DNA from: Bimuria novae-zelandiae CBS 107.79
Lineage: Eukaryota > Ascomycota > Dothideomycetes > Pleosporales > Didymosphaeriaceae
Reading direction: 5' to 3'
DNA length: 64,000 nucleotides
NCBI GenBank assembly: GCA_010015655.1
Contig: ML976712.1
Span: 165,446-229,445 of the forward strand
Shown here one piece after another: positions 35,392-48,033 of the stretch. The notes beneath the pieces were generated by a model. The model did no database searches, was not told the DNA's origin, and worked only from the letters and a program-made list of their open reading frames with translations. Position 1 is the first letter of the stretch. The number at the start of each line of letters is the position of its first letter. A program made the position numbers and the translations under genes.

Positions 35392-37645
35392 ATGGATAAC
35401 CTCAATATCTCCGAATTGGTCGCGCGACTTGGGAGTGAAGAAGAGTCGGTGCGGAAAATGGCAGTCTTCAAGCTGCAGAATGCCATTGGCGACCCCTCGT
35501 TTGCCGAAGTGTTCATACAGGAAGGAGGGCTGCCCAAGCTCAGGTTCCTGGCGCTGCATTCGACTGGAAATACACTGGCATACTGTCTCACATCGTTGTC
35601 GCGGCTGCTAGAACTTGACAAAGGATGGGACCACGTCACAGACGATCTTATCAAAAGAGTCAGTACAAAGAAAGGCAGGCGCGACCGAGCATAGTACATG
35701 TAATCTAACAGCGGGTAGATAGTCGGACTCGTGGTTGCACAACCTCTCGTCAACGTCAATCGCGGCGCCATGTCTGTTCTCGCTGCCATCGTCGGCAACC
35801 CTTCCCGTCGCAACTCGCAGCCCGACTCCACGGGCTTCCAGCGCCTGAAACCCATTGTCGAGTCGCATAAGCAGTTCCTGCCTTCTCTAGTTGAGAAGAT
35901 GACTTCGGCCGACCACGCTCTCTGCGCGAACGCTCTCCAGCTTATAAACGCCCTCATGCGAGACACCATCGCGAACGAGGCCGACTCTGAGTGGCCACGG
36001 TTCATAAAGCAGCTGCAGGAATTGGGCGTGATAAAGAGCGTGTATGGACTGATGCAGAGCTCTGCGGTGCAAGATCTAGCACACCCATTGCTGGACTTCC
36101 AGTCGTTGACCAAGATCTTGTTGAGGAGATGGAGAGAAGAGAAAGTGGACTTGGAAAAAGCGGACCACCGCAGAGCCATACGAGGATTGCACGTCACGAG
36201 CAATCCAGATCAGTCAGGAACAGACCCCAAGGGAAGCAAGCGGCAGAACCCAGCTAAGTGGAGACGCTTAGGATTTGAGAGCGAATCGCCAGCCTTTGAG
36301 TTTAGTTCGACAGGATTCCTGGGGTTGATGGACCTCACTGACTTTGTGTATAAGAATGAAGACGGCTTTCAAAAGCTGTTGCTTGAGCAGTCAGCGGAGC
36401 CGTTGGAACAGCGGTGTCCAATTGCCCGCGCAAGTCTGGCAGTAACAGCAGTCCTATTCGACCACTTTGAAGTTGATAAACCAGACGAGTCGGAATCTAA
36501 CAGATATACCGTCCTGGAATCACGAGCAAACTTTGAACGAGCGTTCAAACCATTGCTCTTGCATTGGTCCAGGCTACACACGAGTGGACTCAACGCTTTC
36601 ATTCGGCTGTGGAAGGCCGCCGGAGCACAAGTGGATGACTTTGAGAAAATCGAAGAGTTGATCCAGATTCTCGCCGAGCAGGTCATAGGACAAGCTCCTC
36701 GTACGAAAGAGATCAAGGATGTTGAAAACGACTTAGCCGAGTTTGATATTCAACGCCTGCGGGAGCTTCAGATGGAGCTGCTTGAACTCACATATGAGGA
36801 TGCTTGGGGCCATCACCTACGGTTTGTACTGATCCTTGGGCCTGATCTTCAATATGCTAACTGTGCCCAGCCAAGTCCGGGATGAGCTCAACCACGAAGC
36901 GCTCCAATTCGTCAAAGAGCAGCGCATCAGGTGCCTCCTCCAGGGCGCCTGGTTTCCACAGGCGTTAAGCTACAGCACCGAAGCAGGGCCGGTCACCAGC
37001 AGAACCCTAAGCAGGACTGTGCCTTCCGCGTGGCGATTCGTTCGACTCTCGCACAATCGTCGGTTTCTGCATTTCTCGGACTTCGATGAGAAGTTGCCAA
37101 CTGAGCCTAGGCTGGACGCCTTACAAGATAAAAGTAGGCTTTGTCATCGCCCCATGGGATAATGTACGCGCTGAAGCTGACATGCATGTGTAGTCGATCT
37201 CTCCATCGTGTCTTCGGTCGTCAGCAACGTGTCGGCGTCGGCCCCATCGACGTCCTCGTCTGACAGCACGCTTCGGGAAGCTAGCCAGGCGAACACCTCA
37301 ACAAAAATTACCATCCACGGGTATATACCTGCGCAGATCCATTCTCGACAGAAGTCAGATACGTCGAAAACCACACAAAAAGAATCGGTCCTGCTTCAGC
37401 TCCATCCACAAAGCCACACGTTGGCGTCAGAGTGGCTGGACGGGCTGCTGATGTTGCTGAACCAGCAGCCAATTACGGCTGACACCAACAAACTTGTCAA
37501 CCTCATCGGCGGCTACGGACTCAAGATTCGACTCCTCAACGTGCGATTTGAGGATGTAGGTATGGAGGAGCCGATCCTGCCGAGCCGTGAGGGACTAGAT
37601 GATGACTATTACTACGATATTGGCGGTATGGAGGCAGGGGTGTGA
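35392..37645 (+). CDS. ELMO/CED-12-domain protein, 694 aa
   Basis: ELMO proteins partner DOCK-type exchange factors to activate Rac-like GTPases. Exons are 35392-35658, 35719-36821, 36871-37133 and 37194-37645, closing to 695 codons including TGA. The N-terminus (about 1-130) is an armadillo-like repeat region (VRKMAVFKLQNAIGDPSFAE, FIQEGGLPKLRFLALHS). The middle (about 280-460) fits the ELMO domain: CPIARASLAVTAVLFDHFEV, FERAFKPLLLHWSRLHTSGL, NAFIRLWKAAGAQVDDFEKI and LLELTYEDAWGHHLRQVRDE. The C-terminal third looks like a PH-type domain (LLQGAWFPQALSYSTEAGP, WRFVRLSHNRRFLHFSDF, ESVLLQLHPQSHTLASEWLD). The end is acidic and Tyr-rich (DDDYYYDIGGMEAGV). This is the typical layout of a full-length fungal ELMO protein and I see no damage. 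Confidence 0.88.
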
Positions 37646-39004
37646 AACTGAAGCGCAACAAGCCTTTGCCGGGCTTACATAGGGCACCTCAATTGCGTAC
37701 ATGTCTAGAGGGACAACGTGGTTGTCAGCGTCACCTGGTACCGGTTCAGGTACGGACCGCCTACCATACCATCTTTGGATCTGGCGCTATTTGGTGGATG
37801 ACGACTTGGCACAGGAACAGGCCCTGGGTATTCGGGTCGACAGGGGTTCAGTCGTTCAGGGCGGTACTAATTGCTAGTACTCTGGAGACAATTTATCGAA
37901 GGACAATTTATCGAAGGAACAGACATGACGGCTGGCAAAGTGCGTATTCGAGATTTGTTATTCTATTTAGATACCCTCGGTTCTACGGCATTGTAGCACC
38001 ACGTTTTCGCAATTGTTGTTGAAGGCTTCACTTGCCTATGCCGGCTAGATCCCCGCAGCCCGGTCCTCAGCTCCGGCTGCGCGACGCTCGCACAACATCT
38101 GTTGGCGAGGGTACACAGTGCGGGCAGCGATAGTTTGCGCAGCTTCTCGTGGCACACTGGCTGGGCCAGCCCGTCGGAAAGCGGGCAATACTGGCGTTCC
38201 AGAATCCCAGATGGTGGCCTTTCAGGCGAACTGGCTAAAGTCGACGGCATGCAATATAGGTTTCATCAATATTATCCTGGCGTCCATCACGCCCAGATCT
38301 TGGGGAAGCTGAGTGGAGAGTCGCGTCCGACGTGTCGTGGGCAAAAGTGGATCCCTCACCGTGTTTTCTGTTCCTGAACAACCCCGGCTTGAAACAGCGG
38401 GCGGGATGAGAGCGGGGGCGAAAGTTGCGCAACCACGACGCGCGCTGCCATTGGCTGGCGTAGCATCGACCTATGAGCTGCGTGTGGTGAAGTTATCCGC
38501 AGCATGCGCGAATAACCTCGTGGCGACGCTTTGTGGGCGTGTTCCACGCTCCAGGGATGCCACGGCCGCAGGCACGTTGAAGGGCCTGAGTTGGCGAACT
38601 GGAGATAGATGGACGGATACTGACGAGCCGCCGGTGAAGGCCAGGCGCTGAGTGCTCGATTTGGCAGTGCAGGATGGCTGCATATGTGGTTCGGATGCTC
38701 TCTGCAGGCGCCAGCGCCGTGCTCCCTAGGTGAATGAATAGTGTACCCTCCGAGCTCATTACGCACTGCCTGGTTCACGCGTGTTTTCTACTGTTTGCCT
38801 CTTCTTATACTATCGGAGCTGCCCTTGCTTCAAGTTTAACAAACGCCCTCGGCCACCGCTACGGTCGATCGACATTCTCCAACACAACTCTACCAACAAC
38901 GCTCGTGCTTCAAGGCGAGAGCTCCGACGATATAAGAGCCCACCACCTCACGCAGCCCGCCCTCAGCGTCGTAACTCGCAGCCCGCAGCAGCCCCGCCAA
39001 CACC
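37646..39004. other. Long intergenic region
   Basis: About 1.36 kb without a supported gene. It includes a perfect tandem duplication of a 15-mer (gacaatttatcgaag) at about 37887-37916. Otherwise the sequence is GC-balanced and unremarkable; a long 5' leader for the next gene is possible. Confidence 0.5.
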
Positions 39005-40672
39005 ATGAAGAAGAAGGCAAAGGTGATTCCTCTATGCTCGCATGCCGAGTTTGAGTCTTTGCCAGAACCATTGAGGTGCGTACAGCCATGTAGCTTTTGA
39101 AATTGTCGCTGCACCCGTGATTTGCTGGGCAAATGTGATTGTGATAGGGGCGCATAAACCTCTTCATATCTCCACCCCACCTCAAGCCGGGTACCTGACA
39201 GCGAACAATGCCATGGAGCTGACCATAGCGCGTCCAGACGAAAATACTTTAGCCCGCTCGAGCGATTGCGCATTGCAGAGGAACATGCCCTGCACGAGCA
39301 GCAAGGGGAGCACAAAGACCAAGCGCTCCCGTCGCGAGCGAGATCCACTGCCATCTCTCGTCAACTTTCGATACTGCCGCTAGGATCGTCGCGTCGCCGA
39401 CTTGCACGAGCCAAAAGCCTAAAACACGACTATTACGTCGCGCAGGCCGACGCTTCGTTCTTCCTGTCACTCCCGCCCAAGGTCCAGCGGAGTGCCTTTT
39501 CTCGTGAGGAGCAGACCATCCTTGTCGGCCGTTGTGAAGTGCCTTCCTCCAACGGGTCGCCCTTGCCGCCCTCCCGCCGGCCGCACCTGCACCAGGACGA
39601 GCAGCAGCGCCTGAGTGACTTCCACTTTGGCTTCAACGGCAGCAACGGCGACGCCAATTGCTACTCCCCGCCGCGAGGCCGAAGCGTGAGACGAAGGTCG
39701 AGCGTGTCGTCGTCCGACATCTCTCCCACCCGCAGCTCGCCCTACGGCCCTGCTGCACACGAGCTGGAAGAAGCGGACACGCAAAGCAGCTTGCTGTATC
39801 TGGACACGATGAGCCCATTGGCCTCGCAGCCCCCGCGGGCGAGCTTCAGACGCACCCTGTCGCTCACCAACATCCCCATCCGCAGCTCGACGTCGTCTGC
39901 CACCATCCCGCCGGAGCCGCTCTCTGCTCGTGGAACCGCACCCTGGCACCAGAGAGCCCACTCGCAGTCCCTCTCCGGACGACGCTCCTCGCACACGCCC
40001 CAGACGCCGGTATTCGACCCTGATGCGGCCCACTACCGCGATGCCGAGACGCGCAAGAAGCTGCAGTTCCTCGCTTCCCCGCAGAAGTTCGACGAGGCGG
40101 TCGAGTTTGGCTTTCCCTCCACCAGCGGCGACGACACCACGCCGCCCCGCTACCAGCTGCCGCCCATCAGCACCGATGCCCGCAACTTCAGCCGCGACAT
40201 GCAGACCTTCCTAAAGGACGACCGCATGTCGTTCTTGGAGGACAACGAGGAGGAAAACAAGGGGCTGGAGTCGGACAGCGAATCTGTTGCTGACTTCGAG
40301 TCTCCCGTCACGCCCTCCAGTGTGGGAGTCTCATTCCGCTACCATTCCCGCAAGCGGTCATCGAACTTCTCAAACTCCATGGACTCCAATGGCGTGCCTC
40401 TGATTCATCCCGTCACCGGCCGTCTCAACCGCGAGATGACGCTTCGAATGACCCTCACTCGACCGGATCTCAGGGCAGACGAGGAGCAGCTGTACGGTTG
40501 GCAGGGTCAGGGTCAGGCCCAAAAGACCATCAAGGATGACCCGTTTGCCCTGGAGGATCTCCCGCTGTCTGACGATATGAACGGAACCAAGGGCCCATTC
40601 TACATCAAACCGAAGCCGCACGGCAGCCTCGTCAGCCGCCTCTTCAAGCGCGCCAGCAAGAAGGGCAGGTAG
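39005..40672 (+). CDS. Conserved Ser/Pro-rich fungal protein, 496 aa
   Basis: Exon 1 (39005-39075, MKKKAKVIPLCSHAEFESLP) is joined across a 177-nt intron (39076-39252) to exon 2 (39253-40672), giving 497 codons including TAG. The junction restores LPEPLSPLERLRIAEEHAL, which reads smoothly. Most of the protein is disordered: Ser/Pro/Arg-rich tracts (GRSVRRRSSVSSSDISPTR), then short conserved-looking islands (RKKLQFLASPQKFDEAVEFG, RMSFLEDNEEEN, VPLIHPVTGRLNREMTLRMT). It ends basic (LVSRLFKRASKKGR). There is no TM or signal peptide. Many SP/TP sites suggest phospho-regulation, which is inference. The function is unknown to me. Confidence 0.7.
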
Positions 40673-42851
40673 TCGTTCGAACGCCACTCTGCACGATTTA
40701 CGAGCACCACACGATGTATGTGTCACGACACGTAGCATCCTACCTCGACAAATTTTCCTTGCCAATATTTCCTCCAAGTTCTCTCTCAAAATTTCCGTTC
40801 ACCCACCGTCATCACGGCTGTGTGGACTTTCCTTCTGCTGTACTTTAGCGGGCGTTTAATCAGGCATGAACATGGTTTCACGGCTAGCTTTGATACGCTA
40901 GACCTTTTTCTTTTCAGTGTACGATACCATTTAGCATGCATGCATGATCGAGACGAGACGAGATGAGAAAAGGACAGCCGCAGGTGATGGTTTATGCGCC
41001 CAGCACTTTTCGGGCATAGCATAGCTTTCGTCGCTATTGCCGGCTATGGCACAGGTCGGTCTGGGATTACGGTAATGACTCGGAGGATGGTAGATACCCC
41101 ATCATCAGATTGATGAGCAAAATGAAATTGCGAAGTGCGTCTAAGATTACATGGTCTATTTTGGTGTGCTGAGTTCTATGCGTTGGACTATTTCGGTAGC
41201 GTTGGGGTCCGATCCGATGTACCCTGTTCTGTTTCCACTCGCGGGTGTATACACCCACTTCTCCACCCATTGTCACAGTTTTTTGCTTCTTGAGTAATTA
41301 GATCGCGCCTGGTACCGATATGATTGAGTTGCGGTGAGCTTCATGTTTTCTGCGCGCAGTGCGCGGTGGGCGGTGGGTCTTCCCGTTGCTATTGCTCGGT
41401 CCACATCATTACTCGCAGTGAAACTTAACTCCTCTCTGGTACCGCACTACGGAACTTTTTTTGCAAACCAACTTGGTCTGGAATCTAAGTGCTGAGCTCT
41501 GTGTCGCTACATTTAAAGAGGCGGCATTTTCAAACTCTCAGCATTGAGTGTATTCACCCGGCCATGGGATGGAGACGATGCATGAACATTGAAGCTTGAA
41601 TCGGCATGCTCAACCGCGTACTATTGCAGATACGAGGACACATACGAGCGAGCAGGGCTAGCCGGTATGAGCATCGTGCAGCGCTTAAAAGTCCCACATC
41701 CATGTCCCAACGTTCCATGCTATCTGTAGTTCACGAGTCATCCCCTCACGCTCGTCAAGCTTCACACGTTCATCGGTCACAAGCGCATCTACTACTCGTT
41801 CATCCTGCGACAAACCCCCACTCCTCCCCCTCCGCCTTTCTCCTTTATGGGGATATCCCAACCATGTCATAACCTCAGCGTTTCAACGAGCGCCGCACCC
41901 AGTGGCAGGGATCCACTCCCCTAAGCTGCAAGACATCGAACAAGTTCACGCCGAGCCGCGGGCGTGCCTGCGTTAGCAAGGGTACTTACTGGGGTTGTCC
42001 ATCACCTCTTGACTTTCTCGCTTTCTAGTAAAGGCTGGCTATGACGGAACGGGCTTGGAGTGAGCGGCTAGGGCACGGATGGAGGGTGTGCCGTGGGTAG
42101 GAGGGTGGAACGTGCAGCGGTGCGGGTGTGATGGGGATGTGGCTGGTGTGGAGATGATAGTGGTGCAGGGTAGGTTACGAGGTGAGTGAATCAGTGAGGT
42201 GCAGCGTAGAAGGTTTCGTGTAGTAAAGGGTTTTGGTGACTAAAAAGGTAGCGCGACGCATTCACGCGCATCTCGTGATGGAGAAGAGTAATCCGCATGT
42301 CTGTATGCGGTGACAAGTCATAAAAGGGACCAGTGAGAACAGGTGAGATTCATGAGTAGCAGTTGCATGTAGAAGGTGGCAAGGAAGATGTACCGAGCAG
42401 TCTGCAAATGCTATGGCCTAGGCGAGTCAGTCTGTGTAGATTTCTCGAGGACAGAATCGACAGATTGCGTCCACTGGGCAGACTTGCTAACCGGAGAGCG
42501 AGAGTAACAGCCGTGACCCCATACATGGTGAAGATCTTCACTGGCACCCACATATTTTCCGGAACCCTTCGGCTGCCTATCCAGCCAGCAGACTTGTCAA
42601 CAATATCAAGCCAATCAAGCCGGTCTAGCCTAATATGGTAATTCACTAGCTCGCGTAGGTTAAGATGTTACTAAATTTGGTTAGATCGGCTTGATTGGCT
42701 TGATTGTTGACAAGTCTGCCAGCCAGTCCTTCACGGCGACGATTTCGGTCATGTCAAAGCGAAGGGCTTGGTATCGCTCATCCTCGTGTCATTACTCTGG
42801 TGGTATTCCACTATTCCAACGCTAGTCTATGCATGAACATGCGTCGTACGT
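40673..42851. other. Long intergenic region between convergent genes
   Basis: About 2.2 kb between two 3' ends. I see no gene in it. Its one structured element is the inverted repeat at 42588-42719. Confidence 0.5.
42588..42719. repeat. Near-perfect inverted repeat, about 33-nt arms
   Basis: The left arm (42588-42622, starting gcagacttgtcaacaat) and the right arm (42687-42719, ending ttgacaagtctgc) are reverse complements except for a 2-nt AT insertion in the left arm. The match fades inward (gccggtctagcct against gccgatctaacca). The loop is about 64 nt. It lies about 130 nt beyond the CCT4 stop. It could be a small palindromic MITE-like element, a transcription terminator or barrier hairpin, or an inverted duplication. 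Confidence 0.75.
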
Positions 42852-44708
42852 CTACCTCGACAGAGCAATATCGTCGATTCTCAGGATCATCTTCACCGTT
42901 TCAGCGGCCAGCTCGATGGCGCTGGTGCTTACCAGCAACGGCTGCAGCACGTTCTCTTCTGCGATGTCGTTCTTCACACCCCCGCTCTTGATACTTACAC
43001 CTGCGTTGCGCTGATCCTGTGCGTGACGATGCCTCAGCTCTGTCACAACCTTGATGCTATTCAACCCCGCGTTCTCAGCCAAAGTGGTAGGAATGACCTC
43101 CATGGCGTCCGCGAACGCTTTCCAGCAAATAGCCTCGGTGCCTGTGAGCTCGCGCGCCTTGATGGAAAGTTGGTGTGCGATCTCGGTTTCAGGTGCACCG
43201 CCACCTGCAAGGAGGGCCTTCTTCTTGACGAGGGAGCGGATGGCGCAATGCGCGTCGTGTAACGAACGCTCAGTCTCGTCGAGGATCAATGAATTTGCGC
43301 CTCGGCAGACGATAGAAACGGTTGATGCAGCGGCCTTGACACCGGATACCTTGACGTAGCGTGCGCCTGAGGTTTGGACTTCCTCGATGAGATCGGCGGA
43401 GCCAAGCTTATCCTCTGTGAATGAGTCGATGTCGGCAATAGGCTTGCATCCAGTGCTCTGTAATGGGTTAGACCCATACCAGCTTCAATTCTTTGAGGGG
43501 TCGCTCTTACCTTGCAGATGAACTCGATCTCCTCACGCTCAATATCCTTAACTACAAGGATTTTGAGCTTAGACAGGAAGTGCAAGCTGAGGTCGTTGAC
43601 TGCGTCGCGGAGAATGGATTTTTGGATGAAAAGTACATTGCACTTTGCCTTCTGGATCTTCTTGACCATGTTCAACAGATACGTCCGCTCTTCTTTCAGG
43701 ATCTTGTCCATTTGCCTGTAGTCGTTGACGACAATCTGATTCTCCATGTCCGGCTTAGGTGGGCTAAGCTGGAACTGTATCAGGCCGATCTTCGCCTTCT
43801 CTTTTATTGTCGGGCCTCCTGCGCTCTTGACTACGGGCTGGTGCAGCACGAGGCCGTCCGTCATCTCGCTGTCCTCGATGGTACCACCCGGTTTCTTGAT
43901 TATTCGAATGTTCTTCAGATCTACGTTGTCGGCTGTCTTGGGGTCGATGACCTTCAGCACAGAGTCCACGGCCATGGCTGGCAGCTTGGGCTCCTGTGCG
44001 ACAATCTTGGAGGAAAGTGCGGTCGTCGCGGTCTTCAGCAGCGTCGGTCGGTCGCTGAGGGAAATGGGTATCGACATATCGGTGAGGATCTCGATAGCAT
44101 GTGCGGCGGCCCGCTGGAAGGCCTCTGAGATCACGGTGGGGTGAATGCCTTTGCCCAATAACCGCTCAGCAGCACCCAACAAGCTGCCTGCAATAACAAC
44201 AACTGATGTGGTGCCGTCTCCAGCCTCGATATCCTGAGCGTGTGCGAGGTCGACGAGCATCTTGGCCGAGGGGTGCATGACGCTCATTTGGTTCAACATG
44301 GTCGCGCCGTCATTGGTGATGATTGTCTCGCCCTTGCCGGTTTGGATCTGACACAGATGAGCACATACTTGACTGATTCACGTAGAGAACATACCATCTT
44401 GTCCATTCCTTTAGGTCCAAGCGACTATTCGAGTGTCAGTACTTGGGTCACCCCGCCCCCTCCATAGCTCGACGTACAGTTCGGATTGCATCAGACACAG
44501 CTGGGGACACGAGTTAGCTTAAGCTATCAGCATGTATTTTCGAGCTTTACGTACCTCGTGCGGCGACAATGTTGGCTATACGAACAGCCCTAGGCTTTTC
44601 CTTGTCCTGCCACAGCTGTCAATCAATGATTTTAAAGCTCGCAGGAGGCCTATTTACCCTGAAGGCGGCATTTGCACCACCACCAACTGAAGCTGTTTGC
44701 GCTGCCAT
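42852..44708 (-). CDS. CCT4: T-complex protein 1 subunit delta (CCT4), 532 aa
   Basis: This is a subunit of the cytosolic CCT/TRiC chaperonin that folds actin and tubulin. Six exons: 44708-44658, 44606-44555, 44500-44478, 44424-44395, 44347-43511 and 43457-42852. They sum to exactly 533 codons including TAG. Group II chaperonin marks are all present: [10 protein letters not shown] (about 43-52), [11 protein letters not shown] (about 60-70), [15 protein letters not shown] (about 93-107), and [15 protein letters not shown] in the returning equatorial domain. [20 protein letters not shown] marks the apical domain in the delta style. The end (ILRIDDI) is typical. Four tiny 5' exons of 23-52 nt are unusual only in number. 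The gene is divergently transcribed from RPT1. Confidence 0.95.
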
Positions 44709-45053
44709 GTTGAGAAACTTCAGAAATTATGGACGAAAAAGGGTATCCCGTGTGGTGATGTGAAGCGTTGCTGCCTCGCGAATTCTGGGGTCAACGCGAT
44801 AAATTCGAGGCGCGCGGCGGCGGGCAAACTTCGGAAGGCGCGATCCAAGCGCCGATTCGCCGATTCGCCGACGCTCTGACAGCTACCTTCACTGCATTAC
44901 AACGCCGTCACCCACCATCCACATCATAACAACCGTGCCCATCCACTCGCACAACGCTCGCTACCGCCGGATCTGCCCCAAACCGACCCTACGCATTTCC
45001 GCGCAGTACTACCGCCATCGAGGCCGACCCCGCCCGTCGCCTAAAGCGCAAAC
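44709..45053. promoter_or_regulatory. Shared 345-bp divergent promoter, CCT4 and RPT1
   Basis: The two ATGs lie 345 bp apart, back to back. The region contains gggcaaac (about 44822-44829), which partly resembles the yeast proteasome element GGTGGCAAA, and a short tandem gccgattc repeat (about 44850-44873). No TATA box is visible. Co-regulation of chaperonin and proteasome genes is plausible but unproven. Confidence 0.5.
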
Positions 45054-46528
45054 ATGCCCTCCGCCACGGGCTCCAGCTGGGAGAAGTACCAGAAGAACTT
45101 CGCCGACGATGAGGTAGAGGAGAAGAAGATCACACCTCTGACCGACGAGTAAGACGATCCGACGGCCATCGTACACCGTGGAGATGCTGAACAGAACACA
45201 GGGACATCCAGGTGTTGAAGACATACGGAGCAGCACCGTACGGCGCCGAGCTGAAGAAGCTCGAGAAGGAGATCAAGGATAAGCAGCAGACCATAAATGA
45301 AAAGATCGGTACGGCTTGCTAATTCACTGCCTCTCAGGAACCCCGCTAACAGCACACAGGTGTCAAGGTAACCTTACACAATGCAGTTGCGTCGGCCCAG
45401 CATCTAACCAGCCTGTAGGAATCAGATACCGGTCTCGCGCCTCCACATCTCTGGGATATCGCCGCCGATCGGCAACGCATGTCGGAAGAACAGCCCCTCC
45501 AGGTTGCGCGATGCACGAAGATAATACAAGACGAGAAGGACCCGGAGAAGAGCAAATATGTCATCAACGTCAAGCAGATCGCCAAGTTCGTCGTCAACCT
45601 CGGCGAGCGGGTATCGCCAACGGATATCGAGGAGGGCATGCGTGTTGGTGTGGACAGGAACAAGTACCAGATTCTGCTGCCGCTGCCGCCCAAGATCGAC
45701 CCCTCGGTGACCATGATGACGGTCGAAGACAAGCCTGATGTTACCTATGGCGATGTTGGTGGCTGCAAGGAACAGATCGAGAAGCTGCGAGAAGTCGTCG
45801 AAATGCCCCTTCTCTCACCCGAGCGCTTCGTGAATCTCGGTATCGATCCGCCCAAGGGTGCCCTTCTGTATGGCCCTCCTGGAACTGGAAAGACGCTCTG
45901 CGCCCGAGCTGTTGCGAATCGAACAGATGCGACCTTTATAAGAGTTATTGGCTCCGAGTTAGTGCAGAAGTACGTGGGCGAGGGCGCGCGAATGGTGCGT
46001 GAACTCTTCGAAATGGCGCGGACAAAGAAGGCATGTATCATCTTCTTCGACGAGGTGGATGCCATCGGAGGTGCCCGTTTCGACGATGGTGCAGGAGGCG
46101 ACAACGAAGTCCAGCGAACCATGTTGGAGCTTATCACGCAGCTCGATGGGTTCGATTCCCGCGGCAACATCAAGGTCATGTTCGCCACCAACAGGCCGTC
46201 AACGCTCGACCCTGCGCTCATGCGTCCCGGGCGTATCGACAGAAAGATCGAATTCTCGCTTCCGGACATGGAGGGACGTGCCAACATCCTGCGCATCCAC
46301 GCCAAGAGCATGAGTGTAGAGCGCGACATCCGTTGGGAGCTCATCTCGCGGTTATGTCCGAACAGCACCGGTGCCGAGCTTCGCAGTGTGGCAACCGAGG
46401 CGGGCATGTTCGCAATCCGCGCGAGGAGGAAGGTCGCGACTGAGAAGGACTTCTTGGCCGCCGTGGACAAGGTCATCAAGGGCAACTTGAAGTTCAACTC
46501 TACGGCTACGTACATGCAGTACAACTAA
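45054..46528 (+). CDS. RPT1: 26S proteasome regulatory ATPase Rpt1, 439 aa
   Basis: Rpt1 is one of six AAA ATPases in the base of the proteasome regulatory particle, which unfolds substrates and opens the gate. Exons are 45054-45148, 45202-45308, 45360-45367 (only 8 nt) and 45419-46528. They close to 440 codons including TAA. The N-terminal coiled coil spans roughly residues 35-70 ([18 protein letters not shown]), followed by the Rpt1-typical [16 protein letters not shown] that needs the micro-exon. AAA features: Walker A GPPGTGKT (about 222-229), Walker [13 protein letters not shown] (about 277-288), second region of homology [19 protein letters not shown], and [20 protein letters not shown]. 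The C-terminus [10 protein letters not shown] is Rpt1-like. Confidence 0.96.
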
Positions 46529-47229
46529 GTAGGGGGTAAGATCGTGGACAGCATGAAACAGTTGAATGCATCTCGGGGTGGCTCGAACGCTGCTATGTAC
46601 AAGTATTCTGACTACAGACGTAAACATGGCTTACTGCTCGTAATGCAAGGAATCTGATATCACTGCACGACATCTGAAAAATTTGGCGATGGTATTGTGA
46701 AGCTAGAAACCGGATGAGCCCAGGTACGTGGAGCAGGATAGCTCGACGATATCTCCCACGCTCTTGGCCCTCCTTCTACTTTCACCCTTACAGGAGTAGT
46801 GGTCCATTAACAACACTTAATAGGACAAACACCAGCCCAGTTCACGTTGAAGGCTGGCCGGGAAAGAATGTTTCTATTCAAACAGTGCCTTGATCGTGAG
46901 AAATGTTTGGAGATTAGCGGGTGCTGAAGTGAAACGACTCGGCAAAACGTTTGACACTCTTCTTCAATCGGTGCTTGTGTCTATGAATAATATCGTATGT
47001 CGTACTACCTGAGGCGGAGTCATCGTAGCATGCTTGACGGCGCTGAGAAAAAAGGGTTGCGGTTGTTCTCACAGACGCGGGCTCCACATGTACAAAGGAG
47101 CTCGTTTTTATTGATTCTCCACCTAGCCTCGGCATGTGGGGCCCCCCCAACGAAAATACAACTTCCATACAACAATGTATGTAAAATGCATCGCGCAAGA
47201 GTTTTCTGGCATTGCAGAGCTAGATACTA
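46529..47229. other. Intergenic, RPT1 3' side to edge of the AT-rich block
   Basis: About 700 nt of normal composition, ending abruptly where TA-rich sequence begins near 47230. No gene recognised. Confidence 0.5.
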
Positions 47230-48033
47230 AACTTTTAAGACTTAATTTACAGATATATAGACTTTTCTAGTATTAAGACTTACTAGGGCGACTTAGCTAT
47301 TATAAAAGTCGTTGTTTCTGCTATGCTGTATAATGCGCTAAATAATATTAAGTATACAGTTAATCTACTTATTAATCTGTTTAATAGGTAGATTTTTTTA
47401 CTACTATTACTATTTGTGGAGGGTAAAACGAGCTGGATAGTATATAGTTCGGAGATCGAATTGATTGATCAGTAACATATGAAAAGTTGCTGCAAGAGCA
47501 GTATATACACCGAGCATTCGGTGTTATGTTTGCCCGTTCCACCTGATTCTTCCGATCAGGGTACCTACAAGGGATAATTCTCGCGACACTATTACTATTG
47601 GCATTTATCCTCGCATGTAGACTGTGGCATTTCCTTTATGATATGCTAGTAGATCTATAGCTAGGCATGCTGTAAGGGGCTAGGTGCTCAAGGAGCCAAA
47701 GGTACTAGAAGAATACTTATAAATTTAATAGAAAGTCTAAAGTTAAGCTTTAGGCGTTAACCATATATATCTAGGGTTCATATAACTAAAGGTTAAGAAT
47801 CTAAAGTAATAACTAGGCGTAGCTTATTATATACCTTCTTTCCCTCTATTAGGGTAAAGAAAAATCTCTACGTTTTATTTTACTATATAGCTTTGCAGTT
47901 ATTATATTATTTACTTATAATTCTCTTACTATTATAAACTTTTTACGAGTTCTGTTCTCGCGTGTCTAATTTTATATTCTTACTATAAGTAGTTATTATA
48001 GTAGTGTGTTCGCGCTAGTGCTTTTACTTATTA

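Noticed and set aside
38102..38759. Several overlapping open frames of 60-140 codons on both strands
   Set aside because: They have no family resemblance, no splice context and heavy overlap between strands; likely chance frames in GC-balanced intergenic DNA.
43493..44128. 211-codon + strand frame opposite CCT4
   Set aside because: It is an antisense shadow of CCT4 exon 5.
44822..44829. Proteasome-element-like motif gggcaaac
   Set aside because: It differs from the yeast consensus at two positions and the regulator is not known here; kept only as a note in the promoter entry.
45745..46524. 259-codon - strand frame opposite RPT1
   Set aside because: It is an antisense shadow of the AAA domain with biased codon use; no homologous features.
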